Assembly: GCA_963932465.1 (NCBI GenBank)
Contig: OZ010793.1
Location: 364,898,459-364,962,458 of the forward strand
Length of the DNA: 64,000 bases
Direction of reading: 5' to 3'
Source: Maratus speciosus
Taxonomy: Eukaryota; Arthropoda; Arachnida; Araneae; Salticidae
Shown here: in pieces, positions 45,888 through 57,406 of the stretch
How positions within the stretch are numbered: the first letter of the stretch is position 1
Layout of the letters: each line of letters starts with the position of its first letter
Notes under the pieces: model-generated
What the model was told of the DNA's origin: nothing
Database searches by the model: none
Seen by the model: the letters and a program-made list of their open reading frames with translations, nothing else
Made by a program: the position numbers and the translations under genes

Positions 45888-46130
45888 AAACTGTATATCT
45901 TATTTATTAGAAGAATGGAACTAATGATTTCTAGAAAATCTGAAGTAACATATGATTTCGGAAATCTATTTTTGGCTGTGTAAATCCAAAGTTTAATATC
46001 TTGAATAATACATTGGACATAATTGGACATAAATTAGTTGGGCAGTTTTATTACTAATTTCATTACTGAATAATTTTCAAAATATTAATTGCAAGATATT
46101 TGGATTATTATAAGATTTTTTGTATTAGTA
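45888..46130 (+). repeat. Direct repeat, copy 1 (second copy at 48659-49430)
   Basis: Shares AACTGTATATCTTATTT, ATTAGAAGAATGGA, TTTCTAGAAAATCT and GGACATAAATTAGTTGGG with 48659-48713 plus 49254-49430. This copy is uninterrupted and so serves as the empty site for the MITE in the other copy. Confidence 0.8.
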
Positions 46131-46220
46131 TCTTCTCAATCTCAGCGAAAGTGTTATTTCTTTAGTTATTGGTGTGTTCTTGAGGATTAAGTGTTTTTTT
46201 TTTTTTATATAATTTTTAGG

Positions 46221-48531
46221 GTTCCGTACTTAAAAAGTAAAAACGGAACCATTATAGGATCACTCCTGTGTCTGTCTGTCTGTCTGTCTGTCGCAGCCCT
46301 TTTACTCGTAAACTATAGAGCGTGGACAGTTCAAATTCGGGGAAGTAATAAAGACCATTGACCCACATATTTTCAGATTAATAAACATTCATAAATATAT
46401 TTAGTAATAAAGTAGATGGGCTAATTATGCTGCTTGAAAAAAAAAAAAAATCTTTTCTTTGCATATCATGTGGGGTATCCTGTGAAAGCTTTTGTAACGC
46501 TGAACTCAAAAATACATTCCTTTTAATTTTAGGTATTATATTTTCAAAGATATTGTTGAAAATGTAGCGCAAAAATATGTCCCCCCCCCCCCCCCATCTA
46601 ATTCCGAATCTACTGAAACTAAAATTATGAAAAAATTAGAGGTAGTAGACGTTAATATAAACCTTGCCGGAAAATTATAGCGATTACCCTAGGTCACATA
46701 GTTTTTGAGTAATTAGCATTTTTCTGTTATACGCAAATTTCGATTTACGGGCATTCAGAAAAATTGTTGAGCATCGCTGAATATACCTATCGTTGCAGAA
46801 GAATAAAAGCATTGTTGATAATGATTTTCAAAAAAAATCATCGGTAATTAGCCGAGATATTAACCCTTAAAGGTACGGTCAGTTTGGACATACACAAGGA
46901 CAGGGGCGGCGTACTCTATGCCTAGTTAACAACTTTTAATGATATATGTGTGTAATGTAATGTCGAGTAACAGTATAAAAGCAAGAAACGTCAAATTGTT
47001 AAAAACATACTAATTTAAGGGGTCTCGGGACTCTAAAAAGTGGAAAAAATGAAAAAAAGACCACTTTCAACATTTAATGTCTTAAAATGTATATGATTTT
47101 AAAACACAAATTTAATTGTGGTAAAAAAGTGCAAGATACAAAATTAGTATTTATAGGGGGCTCGAAACTGTTAGACATTTGTCGAACAAAAAATTGGCAT
47201 AACAGTTTACGCACAGGATTACAAAATAAATATTGCAACTAGAAGGAAAATTTTGGTGCTTACTTATACTTCAGAACTTCCCTGAACTTAAATAAATTTG
47301 TATTTAAAGCATTTTTATATTTTTAATGCAATGTTGCATTTAGCTAATACAAAATTTAAATTTTGAAAATTTCAACAGTAAAATCACCTAAAAAAATATT
47401 TTTTTGAACAATAAAAAGGAAATTTTAGGTTCAGTTTATACAGACTAACATGAAATATATGCTTTGAAAATTTCATGAAAAAATATTAAGAAGTTTTTGA
47501 GGTAACCTGCGCGTTATGCCTAAAAAACGCCATTTGGAAAATAATGACTTTAAAGTTTCGGAAACGCGGCTTCAGCTATTGAGCGGGTATAATTCTAAAA
47601 GCCAAAACTTCTGTTCTAATGGGAATTTCAAGGAAACAATTATATCAAAACATTAAAAAAAGATAGGAGTTTAACATCTAAAAAAATTAAAATTTCTTAA
47701 ATTTTGAAGCTTTAAGAGTCCTGCGACCACTTAATCCTTTCCGACACGGAGTAATTCTATTTATAAACTTATGAAATAATGAACTGACACCAGAATTTAT
47801 AAAAGAATTTATTAGAAAATGCGAACTTGCTTATTTTCACGTACATGATGAAAGGAAAATTTTAATTAAATATTCTTGATGCCGTTTGTCTGTTTTGGAA
47901 TTAAAATTAGGTGTCCATTTTTTAAGGGCACCGCCCTCGAAAGATTTAATTAGAATGAATCGCATAAATACTGTGGGATTCGCGATAGTTTGCATTGATT
48001 GTATCTCTCAATACGCCTCGAGTGACTTTAAAAGTTAATTAAACACCTCTGTGGAGAAACGCGGCACTGACCAAGGCGGCGTTGCAACTTTGAGACCTCA
48101 ATTCGAAGCGCGCTTAGCACAATGCCAAATTTAAACTTTGAACAAAGGTTTTGTTTTAGCTACACTGTAGAAATAAAGGTTATTACTACGCTGAATTTAG
48201 TTTCATGAAATGCCAAATGAAGTTTAACTATGCACTGCTTTTATTGTCAGTACCGAATTAAGTTCATCATAAATAGATTAGGATAATATTAAAAAAAGAG
48301 TTATACGAATAGCTATATTTGATATTATTTAGGTTCCATATCTCTTTGAACTTTCATGGTATACCCATTTACACTTTTCTAATATATACAGTTATACCCA
48401 ACCCTACGTTGTATAATTTTTTACAAAATCTTAGTATTCTTTTAGTAACTTTTTAAATAATACAATTACAAATTCATATATTTATTCTACGGAACCCTCT
48501 GTGCGCGAGTAATGCTCGCACTCGACCGTTT
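46221..48531. mobile_element. GGGTTCCGTA/TACGGAACCC element
   Basis: Opens GTTCCGTACTTAAAAAG followed by AACGGAACC, ATAGGATCAC and a (TGTC)n microsatellite (46269-46292). It closes with CTACGGAACCCTCTGTGCGCGAG, GCTCGCACTCGACCG (about 48487-48528). I know this terminal wording from an abundant insect repeat, but I cannot name its class with certainty. ATTTTTAGG stands on both sides (46212-46220, 48532-48540), a possible 9-bp TSD or part of the ends. It contains the TTAA-flanked element at 47019-47730 and a C run at 46581-46595. No coding. Confidence 0.65.
47019..47730. mobile_element. TTAA-flanked element, GGGGTCTCGGGACTC ends (copy 1)
   Basis: GGGGTCTCGGGACTC at 47019 and the reverse-complement end GAGTCCTGCGACCAC (47730) stand between TTAA (47015-47018 and 47731-47734). 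TTAA targeting is the piggyBac rule, but no transposase is present. Aligns end to end with 56647-57402. Confidence 0.78.
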
Positions 48532-48658
48532 ATTTTTAGGATAAAACATAACTGATCACCAGATTTCTTTTCTTCTATGTAGATTTATTCCTTTTGATCC
48601 ATAGGCAACTCAGAAAAAGAACTTTGGGGTTTTTTTTCTTCGTTATTGAATTCGGTTA

Positions 48659-49430
48659 GATTATAAACAGTATATCTTATTTCTTATTTATTAGAAGAAT
48701 GGAGCTAATGGTTTGAGGACTAAAAATGAGAAACGCTGAAAATACGGTAAAAAAAAATAAAAAATAAATAAAAGATGTCTTAAATGTCAAGCTTAACAAG
48801 TGGGCGAACCCTTGAAGTGCCTACCCTAGTAGAAATAGTTCAAAAAAGAGTAGAAAAAGTCGCTGGTTGAATGTGCCGCACGAAGTAAATTGGAGAATGC
48901 TGAATGTACCACACGAAGTGAAGTGGAAAGTACCAGTGATAAGATGCACGGCGACTGGTTCTCATTACACAACTTGATCATGTTTTTAATGTTTACATTA
49001 ATGAGGTAGTTTTAAGCAAGGTGAACAATATTAACTATATAACTAAAAGAAATGTTTCCAAATGATAATATTAGATATTTAAACACTAAACGAAAGGAAT
49101 CTAGGTACCTATATTTTAAAGTGTTGAACTAAGAATCCAAAAGGAGTGAAGTAGAAAACGCTGTAAGTACCAGAAGTAAGAGTTTTTCTTTTTTTCGCTG
49201 TCTTGAAAAATTTCCTCTTTTGGACTTTCAGTGTTTTGCATTTTTAGTCCTCATTTCTAGAAAATCTAAAGTAATATATAATTTCAAAATCTATTATTTG
49301 GCCTATGTAAATCCGAAGTTTAATCTCTTGAATAATACAGGGTGGACATAAATTAGTTGGGCTCATTACTAATTTTATTACTGAATAATTTTCAAAATAT
49401 TAATTGTAAGATATCAGTTAATGCATATTA
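48659..49430 (+). repeat. Direct repeat, copy 2, interrupted by a MITE
   Basis: Homologous to 45888-46130 on both sides of the insertion at 48714-49253. Right of it lies GAATAATACAGGGTGGACATAA, slightly different from copy 1 (ACATTGGACATAATTGG). Confidence 0.78.
48714..49253. mobile_element. MITE, TGAGGACTAAAAATG ends, with empty site
   Basis: TGAGGACTAAAAATG and CATTTTTAGTCCTCA form a perfect 15-bp inverted repeat. Comparison with the empty site near 45930 (AATGATTTCTAGAAAA) implies a TSD of only two or three T bases. The interior repeats the phrase GAAGTGGAAA/GTACC several times (48880-48950, 49150). Superfamily undecided. Confidence 0.82.
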
Positions 49431-49853
49431 GTAATGTAGCCAGAATTTGCGGAGATATTTCTTACCTCGCTACTGGAGTCGCAGTGTGGATTCATCGCGA
49501 AAGTGTTATTTGCTGTCCACAGATCATCAGACTTTTCAACTCTACACTGTTAAAAGTTTTTATGTGGAATTACAGAGAATCTAACCGGTAATCCATTTTC
49601 TTAAGTCTTATGTAAAATTAGAGATTAGAAAAACAAAGATTCTGTTAAATAACGGAGAGATTATTCTGTACATTTACAACGATTAAAATACACAAGACTC
49701 TGTACATTTAATTATTTTTAATGATAATAATTTAATTTATTTTTCGAAGTTAGTGAGTTTTTGAACTTCGAAGAATTAGAATTTTTAGTGAATTTGAACT
49801 GCGTAGAGCAGTTATTTAATTATTTACCATTTAATTTTTGCAATATTTCTTGC

Positions 49854-49926
49854 TAGCCGGCCCGGAATTTGATCCCGAGTCCTCTGGGTTGGAGACCAGA
49901 ACCTTACTGACTGCGCTATAGGAGCT
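49854..49926 (-). other. tRNA-like sequence (tRNA pseudogene or SINE head)
   Basis: The minus strand reads GCTCCTATAGCGCAGTCAGT (A-box-like), an anticodon arm CTGGT-CTCCAAC-CCAGA with anticodon CCA (Trp), and a B-box-like GGGATCAAATTCC. The 5' GCTCCTA and 3' GGCCGGC do not pair as an acceptor stem, and the T-loop has lost T54 and G57. This favours a SINE head or pseudogene over a working tRNA-Trp. The SINE body downstream could not be delimited. Confidence 0.55.
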
Positions 49927-50350
49927 GTTTCAACTGTATGCAAAGGATGTCTTTTACAGGCAAACACTTTTGCCAGCAAGGAAATACTTTTATTAAGCTT
50001 CATGCACATGGTGAATGAAGCAACTACAAAGTGATTAGCGATAAAAATCCCCGCTAACTCTGCTGAGACGAATGCTCCCTTTCAAAAATATCCTAATTTT
50101 TAAACCAGATTTTCTTCTTTAATATTCTAATAAAATTGTAAAAGAATTTTAAAAGTGTCTATTTTGAATTTCCAGTTATAACAAAGAGAAAAACATTTTT
50201 AATTAAAGATATGGAAATCCCTACAGGGAATTTCATATACGAAAAGAGTAATGCCTGTAAAATGATGATCGAGAAACTCAATTGAATGCATTTAATCGAG
50301 AACTAGTGTAAACTTACCGAGAGTCTCACTTTTTTTTTCTGTGCTATTAC

Positions 50351-51426
50351 CAGGGTTGGCAAAAAACCGTTTTTAACCCCCCCCCCTCCCAAAAAAACAA
50401 AAACAAAAGAAAAACGGTTTATTTGGTTTAAACCTGGTTTTTTTTTTTTTTTAATATAATTTTCTAGTGCATACAGATGCATATCTGTTGATAAAATAAA
50501 CATTGTTGGATATTATATAAATAATATATAAAATTCATTTGAAAGTATTCAAATTAAATAGTTACAGTCAATTAAGTCGAAAATTGAAATCATTTCTAAT
50601 TTAAACAATATTTATTAGTAACAGCTATGTCGTATGTTCAAAAAATAAACTGCTCTATATAGTGAAGCATTGATAACTTGAAAATTGTATGAATAATCTT
50701 TTGATTAATAATATAATAATCAGTAAATATTCGATGCTGTTTCATGAATATAGTATAGAATTCTGTGGTTGTTATTATTATTTTTTAAAATATAGAAATA
50801 CTTCTGGTTATTTTGTTTTCTGAGTGATAACTCCAAGTGTCCAAGTCAACATTATTGGCCATTAGATTCAGCAAGTAACAAAAAAGTGATTGGTATTACT
50901 GAAATGCTATAACTAGCACTTAATTTTTGAAAGCTGTGTTATTCAACTTCATTTCTTAAGTTACGTTTTAAATTTTTTAAGAATAACCTCCCTCAATCCA
51001 GAAAATTTTCTTTCACAACTTGACAAAATCTTAAAGTTCATTGTATTTTGTTATTAACAGCTGTTAATAATCTGCATTTTTTAAATGAAAATATTTTATG
51101 CTAAATATTGAAAATTATATATCTATTTTATCTTTTCTAATTTTGTATGTTTTAAGATAAACCTTTAGAGTACCAGACATGTTCATCAGTATATGCTAAT
51201 TCTCCCTCTACATGCATAGAAATATGACATAGACTCATTATGTCTCATGTTGACTGCTAAGACGAAGTGTTAAAAGTAGAAATTACTTCTATCAGTAATT
51301 TAAAACACTGAAATTACAAAAAAGAGAAAATATTATATTAGATTTGTTCTAAAAAAACCAAATGGTTTTTTTGACAAAAAACAACAACAACGAAAAAAAC
51401 AATTGGTTTAAACTGTGCCAACCCTG
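50351..51426. mobile_element. hAT-type element, GGTTTAAACC words
   Basis: CAGGGTTGGCA at 50351 and TGCCAACCCTG at 51426 are a perfect 11-bp inverted repeat. Flanking GCTATTAC (50343-50350) and GTTTTTAC (51427-51434) agree at 6 of 8. Next to each end is the palindromic word GGTTTAAACC or a near copy (about 50427, 51404, 51490 outside). The 1.05-kb interior is AT-rich without transposase text. Confidence 0.75.
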
Positions 51427-51434
51427 GTTTTTAC

Positions 51435-52613
51435 AGAAAATTTTAAGAGTGTATAGATTAACTGATGATAACTTTTTTAAAAAAAGATCAGGTTTAAACT
51501 CTGCCGCTTCAAAAAATCTATTCTTGAATTGGAATTGCAAATCATCACTGCATTTAGTTTAATCAACGTGAACACGGATGTATGGAAAATCTGTTTTACC
51601 AAAATATTTTATTAAAATAATTATAATAACACTAATAATAAGTATTCGCCTTGCAATCCTGTTCATGCGATTCACAAATGTAAGTTGGAATTATGATTAA
51701 AAGAGAAAAAAAAATGGCATCTTAAAAAGTAGATTTAAAGTATAAAAGTAGTTTCGTTATATGAAATGGTATTCTAACATCATTCTAATGCGAGTGTGAA
51801 ATATTTGAGATGTGAACAAGAAGTATTTTAAATCGCACTAAAGTACTTAACGCAATCATTAAGTGCGACCATTTTTAAAACTTTCCGCTTAATTTCTTTA
51901 AATTTAAAATGTCTTTAGATATACTGCACTTATTTAATCTTACTGAATATTAGCTTAATAAAATTAAACTTTTATCCATTGTAGCGGCAGAAAAGAATGA
52001 AAAATGTTGTATTTAAAATAGAGTGCCGTTATAAGGCTGCACGCTAAACAACACCAAAAGATAATGGAAACAACTTTATCTTAAATAACGTGTCACGCTA
52101 TATAAAAGTCGGAAGCTATCTTAATGTTGTGTACGAAGGATTATGTATGAGCCTCTTTTTAAACAGGAAAGGTACATTTTATCTCTCAGAAGGTCAGAAA
52201 CCTTATGTTGATATTAGATATAATACATCTTATGTGGATGTAATTTATGCCAGTATTTTTATTCTTCTACTTGTTTCCTTAGTGTACATGAACATTAATC
52301 AAATTTGTTATAGAAATTGTTTAGGAAATCGATAACGTTTTTATTTCTCTCTCTTTTTAAAGGAACGGGGATACCAATTTCCCCTATTTTTGCGAAAGAT
52401 GATTGTGTTATATAGCTTTAAAAGCGTACCGTGCAACACTTTATAGAATATAATAAAATTTCTGATGGTTTTCAGATACAAATATGTGTTTTGTTTTAAG
52501 TAAATCTTTTGAAAGTGAAGACACATGTAATCTCATTTGTATGCCAGAAAAAATTTGAAAACATTCAAAGGTGTTTAATGTATATATAAGGTACCATATA
52601 TTATACACTGCTC
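51435..52613. other. Unassigned AT-rich DNA
   Basis: Contains an 81-codon frame (52090-52335) with a hydrophobic stretch IFILLLVSLVYM near its end but no recognisable family or exon context. Confidence 0.45.
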
Positions 52614-52615
52614 AA

Positions 52616-54149
52616 AACAATTAAAGGATATTTGAAGTTTTATATAAAATAAAGATATAAACGAAATTTTTTTTTGCCGAAAATAGAAGAAGAAAATCAC
52701 AAATGCAAGTTTTTCTGGTTTTCAAACTGTGGAGTATGCAAATTTTGAGTTCGACGTCAAAAACGTCGCTTCAGCGGCAGCGAATGAAATTTGACTTTCA
52801 ACTGGATAAAAGAGAATGAAGACAAGGATGATCGGCATTCAGTGATTGCTTTGTTTCGATGAGTACGATGTCTCAGCGAAGTCATTTGACAGATTCAGAA
52901 GCTTTGAGAATTGTTGGTAGGTTAGAAGGGGGCCAAACTCAAGCCGAAGTAGCGCAAGCCATTGGAGTGTCACAAAGTGTCATTTCCAGGATCTGGAACC
53001 GTTTTTTGGAGAGTGGATGTGCAGGCCGAAGACCAGGGCAAGGTCGTAGACGGGCAACAACGCCCAATGAAGATCGGTATTTAGCGTTAACAGCTCGGAG
53101 ACACCGAACCATGAATGCTACTCTTCTCCAACAACACCTTCGCTCGGCTACAAGCACCACGATTTCAACTCAGACTGTCCGAAACCGGCTCCATGCTGTA
53201 GGTCTGTATGCTCGCCGACCGATGGTATGTGTTAGATTAACATCAAGGCATCGTCGCGACCGCAGGGAGTGGGCAACCGAGCATGTCAACTGGAGGTGAA
53301 ATGAATGGAGCAATATTCTGTTTTCTGACGAGTCCCGTTTTTCTGTGCATCCGGATAATAGGCGTATTTTCATCTGGAGGGACCGTGGCAGTAGGAATAA
53401 TCCTGCGTTCGTGCACGAAAGTGTCAGATTTGGCGGTGGAGGAGTGTTGGTGTATGGTGGCATCTCCATTGACGGGCGCACTGACCTCTACATCATTCGA
53501 GATGGAGCTCTGACTGGTCGCCGATATAGGGATGAGATCCTCAGATCTATTGTAGTCCCTTACGCTGCAGAAATCGGAGATAACTTCATTTTAATGGACG
53601 ATAAACTGCAGGCCACATCGTGAAAACCTGGTGGAGGATTTCCTTTTCGAGGAAGGAATCGTTCGAATGGAATGGCCAGCGTGTTCTCCAGACATGAATC
53701 CAATCGAGCACGTTTGGGACGCTCTAGGAAGACGAGTTTCTGGCCACCAACAACCCCCACAAACTCTCCAAGAACTGGAAAGAGCTCTTCTGGAAGAATG
53801 GGGCAGAATACCCCAACTCGTCATTAATAGCCTCATTGAGTCCATGCCTCAAAGGTGTTCAACGTTGCTGGCCGCCCGTGGAAACCATACCCCCTACTGA
53901 AAATGATTTTCTTTGAAGAAAACACCTTTTCTTATTCTTTTTTTCTCATATGCACAAATTGTGTTTTTTTCCTTTAGTACACAAATGCGCAATAAAATGG
54001 CAATAAAATGCATTTTTTTCTGCCAAACATGTGTAATTTATTCTCATATAACCTACTATGTCTGTCGACCATGTATCAATCAGCTAAACAGTTTTCCAGA
54101 TACAAAATCCACCTAAAACTGGAATATCCTTTAATTGTTTTGAGCAGTG
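52616..54149 (+). mobile_element. Tc1-like transposon, full length
   Basis: Perfect 26-bp terminal inverted repeats (outer end CACTGCTCAAAACAATTAAA) at 52616-52641 and 54124-54149, with TA duplicated outside. At 1534 bp it is the normal size of a Tc1-like element and contains one transposase frame in the plus direction with two lesions. Perfect ends and few lesions suggest a fairly recent insertion. Unrelated in sequence to the one at 33545-36710. Confidence 0.95.
52859..53900 (+). pseudogene. Tc1-like DD34E transposase with one nonsense and one frameshift
   Basis: Would bind the element's ends and catalyse cut-and-paste. The start ATG at 52859 lies about 240 bp inside the left end. It has a paired-like N-terminal helix-turn-helix (residues 10-52, QAEVAQAIGVSQSVISRIW), a GRR basic patch (56-66), a second helix-turn-helix (71-110) and the catalytic core FSDESRF (Asp codon 53327). 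An in-frame TGA interrupts at 53297-53299 (after HVNWR). The second Asp is in FILMDD (53600-53602), followed at once by one extra A in an A run (53603-53605) that shifts the frame into a TGA at 53621. In the next frame the rest follows: EDFLFEEGIVRMEWPACSPD, NPIEHVWD (Glu codon 53706) to TGA at 53898. Ignoring the lesions it is 346 codons with 34 residues between Asp and Glu, typical for the family. All three catalytic residues remain. Confidence 0.96.
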
Positions 54150-54151
54150 TA

Positions 54152-55095
54152 TTAGAAAATGCATCTCCCTATTGGGGGAAAAAAACATTTTATTAATATT
54201 TTTCCATTTATTGGACAGTTTAAACTAAATGTATAGTCGAATAATATAAATGGTAAAAATATTTCGATTTTTACCAAAGCTCGAAAGTATCTTTTTTTAT
54301 AAATAAAATTAGAAATTTGTGCAGAAAAGAATCGATTTTTAGTCACGTTGCATCAAACAAAAATTCGCCTTCAAAAACTATTTGGAATGAGTTATTATTA
54401 TTATTATTTTATTAATATTAGTTTTGATTTGATTTCTAAGTTTGATTGGTATATGTATTTATATATATATTAATTTTTTTGTAAATGTACAGTTTTCTTT
54501 CTGTTTATTTGTTTATATTAAACATAGGGTACATTGTAACATACCAAAAAGTACTTATACTTAGCAAAGTAGAAAATTGGTAGTTTTCCTTATTTCATTT
54601 GAGATTTAAAATATATATATATATTTCCGTGTTCTTGAAATGTCCTTCACGTTGGCTTTCCGTGTAATTTGTTTTTAATGTACTGTAATTTTATTAAAAA
54701 TGGATGTAACGTCACGGAATAAGTAGATTCTAAACTAATTATCTTAAAGAAAAAAAAAAAGATGCAGTTTATTTTTGCTTTGCAAGATTATTTTTATTTA
54801 CTTATTTTGTTTATTATAGTATTTCAAGATATTTCAAAAATACATAGGGGCTATACATATATAATGTTATCAACATTTTGCCAATTTTGGACCCCCCCCC
54901 CCCCCCCCAATGATATCGTTATCAGCATGTAAAAATTATATTACTTTTTACATTCTTTTTCTTTCTTTTTATATGCTTGCCGTGATATACACATATGATT
55001 ATACATTTATTAGTCGCACAGTTTACGGATTCAAGAAGTCAATAAAATATAGGTACATGAAACAAATTTGTATCAAATAACATCTAAAAGAGTTA
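54152..55095. other. Unassigned AT-rich DNA
   Basis: Holds small AT microsatellites and a C run at 54892-54908. No terminal repeats or coding. Confidence 0.5.
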
Positions 55096-55103
55096 GTTAC
55101 TAT

Positions 55104-56112
55104 TAAGGATGCACCGAATATTCGGTATCTATTCGGTATTCGGCCCTGTTACCGAATATTCGGTTTGGCCGAATATCAAACTATTCGGTTTGGCCGAATA
55201 TCGAAATATTCGGCCGAACCGAATACTTAAAAAAAACTTTTGAAACATATTTTTAAAAACATTATACAACTTCTACGTTTAACAGTCAACTTAAAAAGAT
55301 ATTCATAATAACTAGAAACAGAATCATATTTAAATAAAAGATAATGTTTTTACATTATTTATTTGCTGTTTGTTAAGTATTATATAAGAAAATTGACCAA
55401 TCACGAGGATTTTCATTGGAATTAATTATGTACAAATGCAAGTTACTGAATATTGTCCAGTAAATAATTTGTTTTTTGCTAAGATTTTAAGAACAACGGT
55501 TACAATATCTGAAAATGATCGTCTATCTCAGATACCGATGCATTTAAAAGCTTCCTTGCTTAATCAAAGGAGAACAGTTATTCTTGCTGAGTCGCCACCA
55601 TATAAAATTTGAAAAGATTGTATTATTTATTTACTTTTACTTTAGTTTCTTCCTGACAAACAAATAATATATGATCTTGTACAATTTTTCTTCCAATTTT
55701 TTCACAATTTCTCTTTGATTTTAAAATGTTTGTTTTAGAATTTAAGAAAATTTTATTCATTTGTTTTAATTCACAGAAGAAGCCATGGGATTTAAAATTT
55801 TATTAATTAAAAAAGTTTTATAAATATCATCTTCTTAAATAACTCAAAGCAGATTTTTTTCAGCATAAAGTTTATTTGAAAAAGTTCTTGTTTATCAAAA
55901 TAAAATTTTTTAATATTATGTAAAATTGTTTTAAAATTTAACATTTTAATGCCTTTAAACTTTGAAATATAAAAATATTCGACAAGCCGAATATTCGGTA
56001 TTTGGCCTAACAGTTACTATTCGGCTAGCCGAATATTCAGTATTTGGTTTGTCTGTAGGCCGAATATTTGGTATTCGGTATTCGGCCAAAATTACTATTC
56101 GGTGCATCCCTA
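55104..56112. mobile_element. hAT-type element, CCGAATATTCGG words, intact ends
   Basis: TAAGGATGCACCGAATA at 55104 and TATTCGGTGCATCCCTA at 56112 form a 17-bp inverted repeat with one difference. It is flanked by the exact 8-bp duplication GTTACTAT (55096-55103 and 56113-56120). Both ends carry several CCGAATATTCGG palindromes; the right-hand cluster lies at about 55976-56100. No transposase. Serves as the reference for 39266-41103 and for its nested MITE's empty site. Confidence 0.93.
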
Positions 56113-56120
56113 GTTACTAT

Positions 56121-56642
56121 TTAAAGGTATTTAATAATAGCTTATTGTTACATAATGCATTCAACAGTAATCTTGTCTTCTTGCATTTGTCACCTGTCCA
56201 AGAAGGGTAAAAGTCTTTACCGGTAAACGCAAGTATCATTTCCAACATATTATATTCCTGGTTTCGCTAATAGCGAATTATATGCGCACATGGCAGAAGA
56301 ACAGGAATACCAAACGTTGGGGTATTACAAATTTTGGAATGAAATGATTTTATAAACATTCAATGGCTTTAATAATAGTTTTGTATTTTCATAAAAATAT
56401 AGAGAAATAATAATAAATAAAAGGTAACAGACTATTTGGATGTAAAGAAAAACTTACTCAAAAGAAAAGTTTGATTGGACCAAAAATGATAACGATATCA
56501 AAGAGCAACCCCCTCCCCTCTCCCTCTAGAGATATCTAATGATATCAAGTGCTAACCATCCCTCCTCCCCTCCCCTTCCTTCCCCTCTAAAATGATAACG
56601 TTATATATGCCCAGCCCCATACTTAATTTTATATTTTAAGTG
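56121..56642. other. Unassigned DNA with a pyrimidine-rich patch
   Basis: A CT-rich run of about 90 bases (56508-56588: CCCCTCCCCTCTCCCTC and similar) includes three loose copies of GATATCT/GATATCA. Nothing else recognised. Confidence 0.45.
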
Positions 56643-56646
56643 TGAA

Positions 56647-57402
56647 GGGGTCTCAGGACTCTTAAAATTGGAAAAAATGAAAAAAAAAAAAAGACCATTT
56701 TCAACATTTAATATCCTAAAATGTATTTTATTTTAAGACACAATTTTAATTGGAATGAAATATATAAGTATGTTCTTTCATTTCATGTATTTAAAAAATT
56801 ATAAGATGCAGAATTAGCATTTACAGGGGGCTCCAAACTGCTAGACATTTGACGAGCAAAAAATTGGCATAACAGCTTACGCGCACGATTACAAAATAAG
56901 TATTGCAACTGGAATGAAAATTTTGGTGCCTACTTATGCTTCAGATTGTAATAATTACCCTGAAGCTAAATAAATTTGTATTTAAAGCTTTTTTTATATT
57001 TTTAATACAAAGTTGTATTTAGCTAATGCAAAATTAAGAAAATTTCAACAGTATAATCACCTAAAAAAATATTGTTTTGAACAATGAAAAGGAAATTTTA
57101 GGTTCAGTTTATACAGACTAACATGAAACATATGTTTTGAAAATTTCATGAAAAAATATTCATAAGTTTTTGAGATATCGTGCGCGTTATGCCCAAAAAC
57201 GTCATTTGGAGAAAAATGGCTTCTAAGTTTCCGAAACGACGCTTCAGCTATTGAGCGTGTATAAATGTAAGAGCCATAACTTGAGTTCTAATTGGAATTT
57301 CAATGAAACAATTATATCAAAATATACAGAAAAGATAGAAGTTTAACATCTAAAAAATTTAAAATTTCGAAAATTTTAAAGCTTTAAGAGTCCCGAGACC
57401 CC
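56647..57402. mobile_element. TTAA-flanked element, GGGGTCTCGGGACTC ends (copy 2)
   Basis: GGGGTCTCAGGACTC (56647) and GAGTCCCGAGACCCC (57402) form the inverted repeat. The right flank is TTAA (57403-57406) and the left TGAA, one change from TTAA. Interior text matches 47019-47730 throughout (ATTGGCATAACAG, TTTAGGTTCAGTTTATACAG). Confidence 0.78.
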
Positions 57403-57406
57403 TTAA

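Noticed and set aside
52939..53845. Several minus-strand and shifted frames over the 52.6-kb Tc1 element
   Set aside because: Shadows of the transposase frame, whose domains and catalytic motifs are unambiguous on the plus strand.
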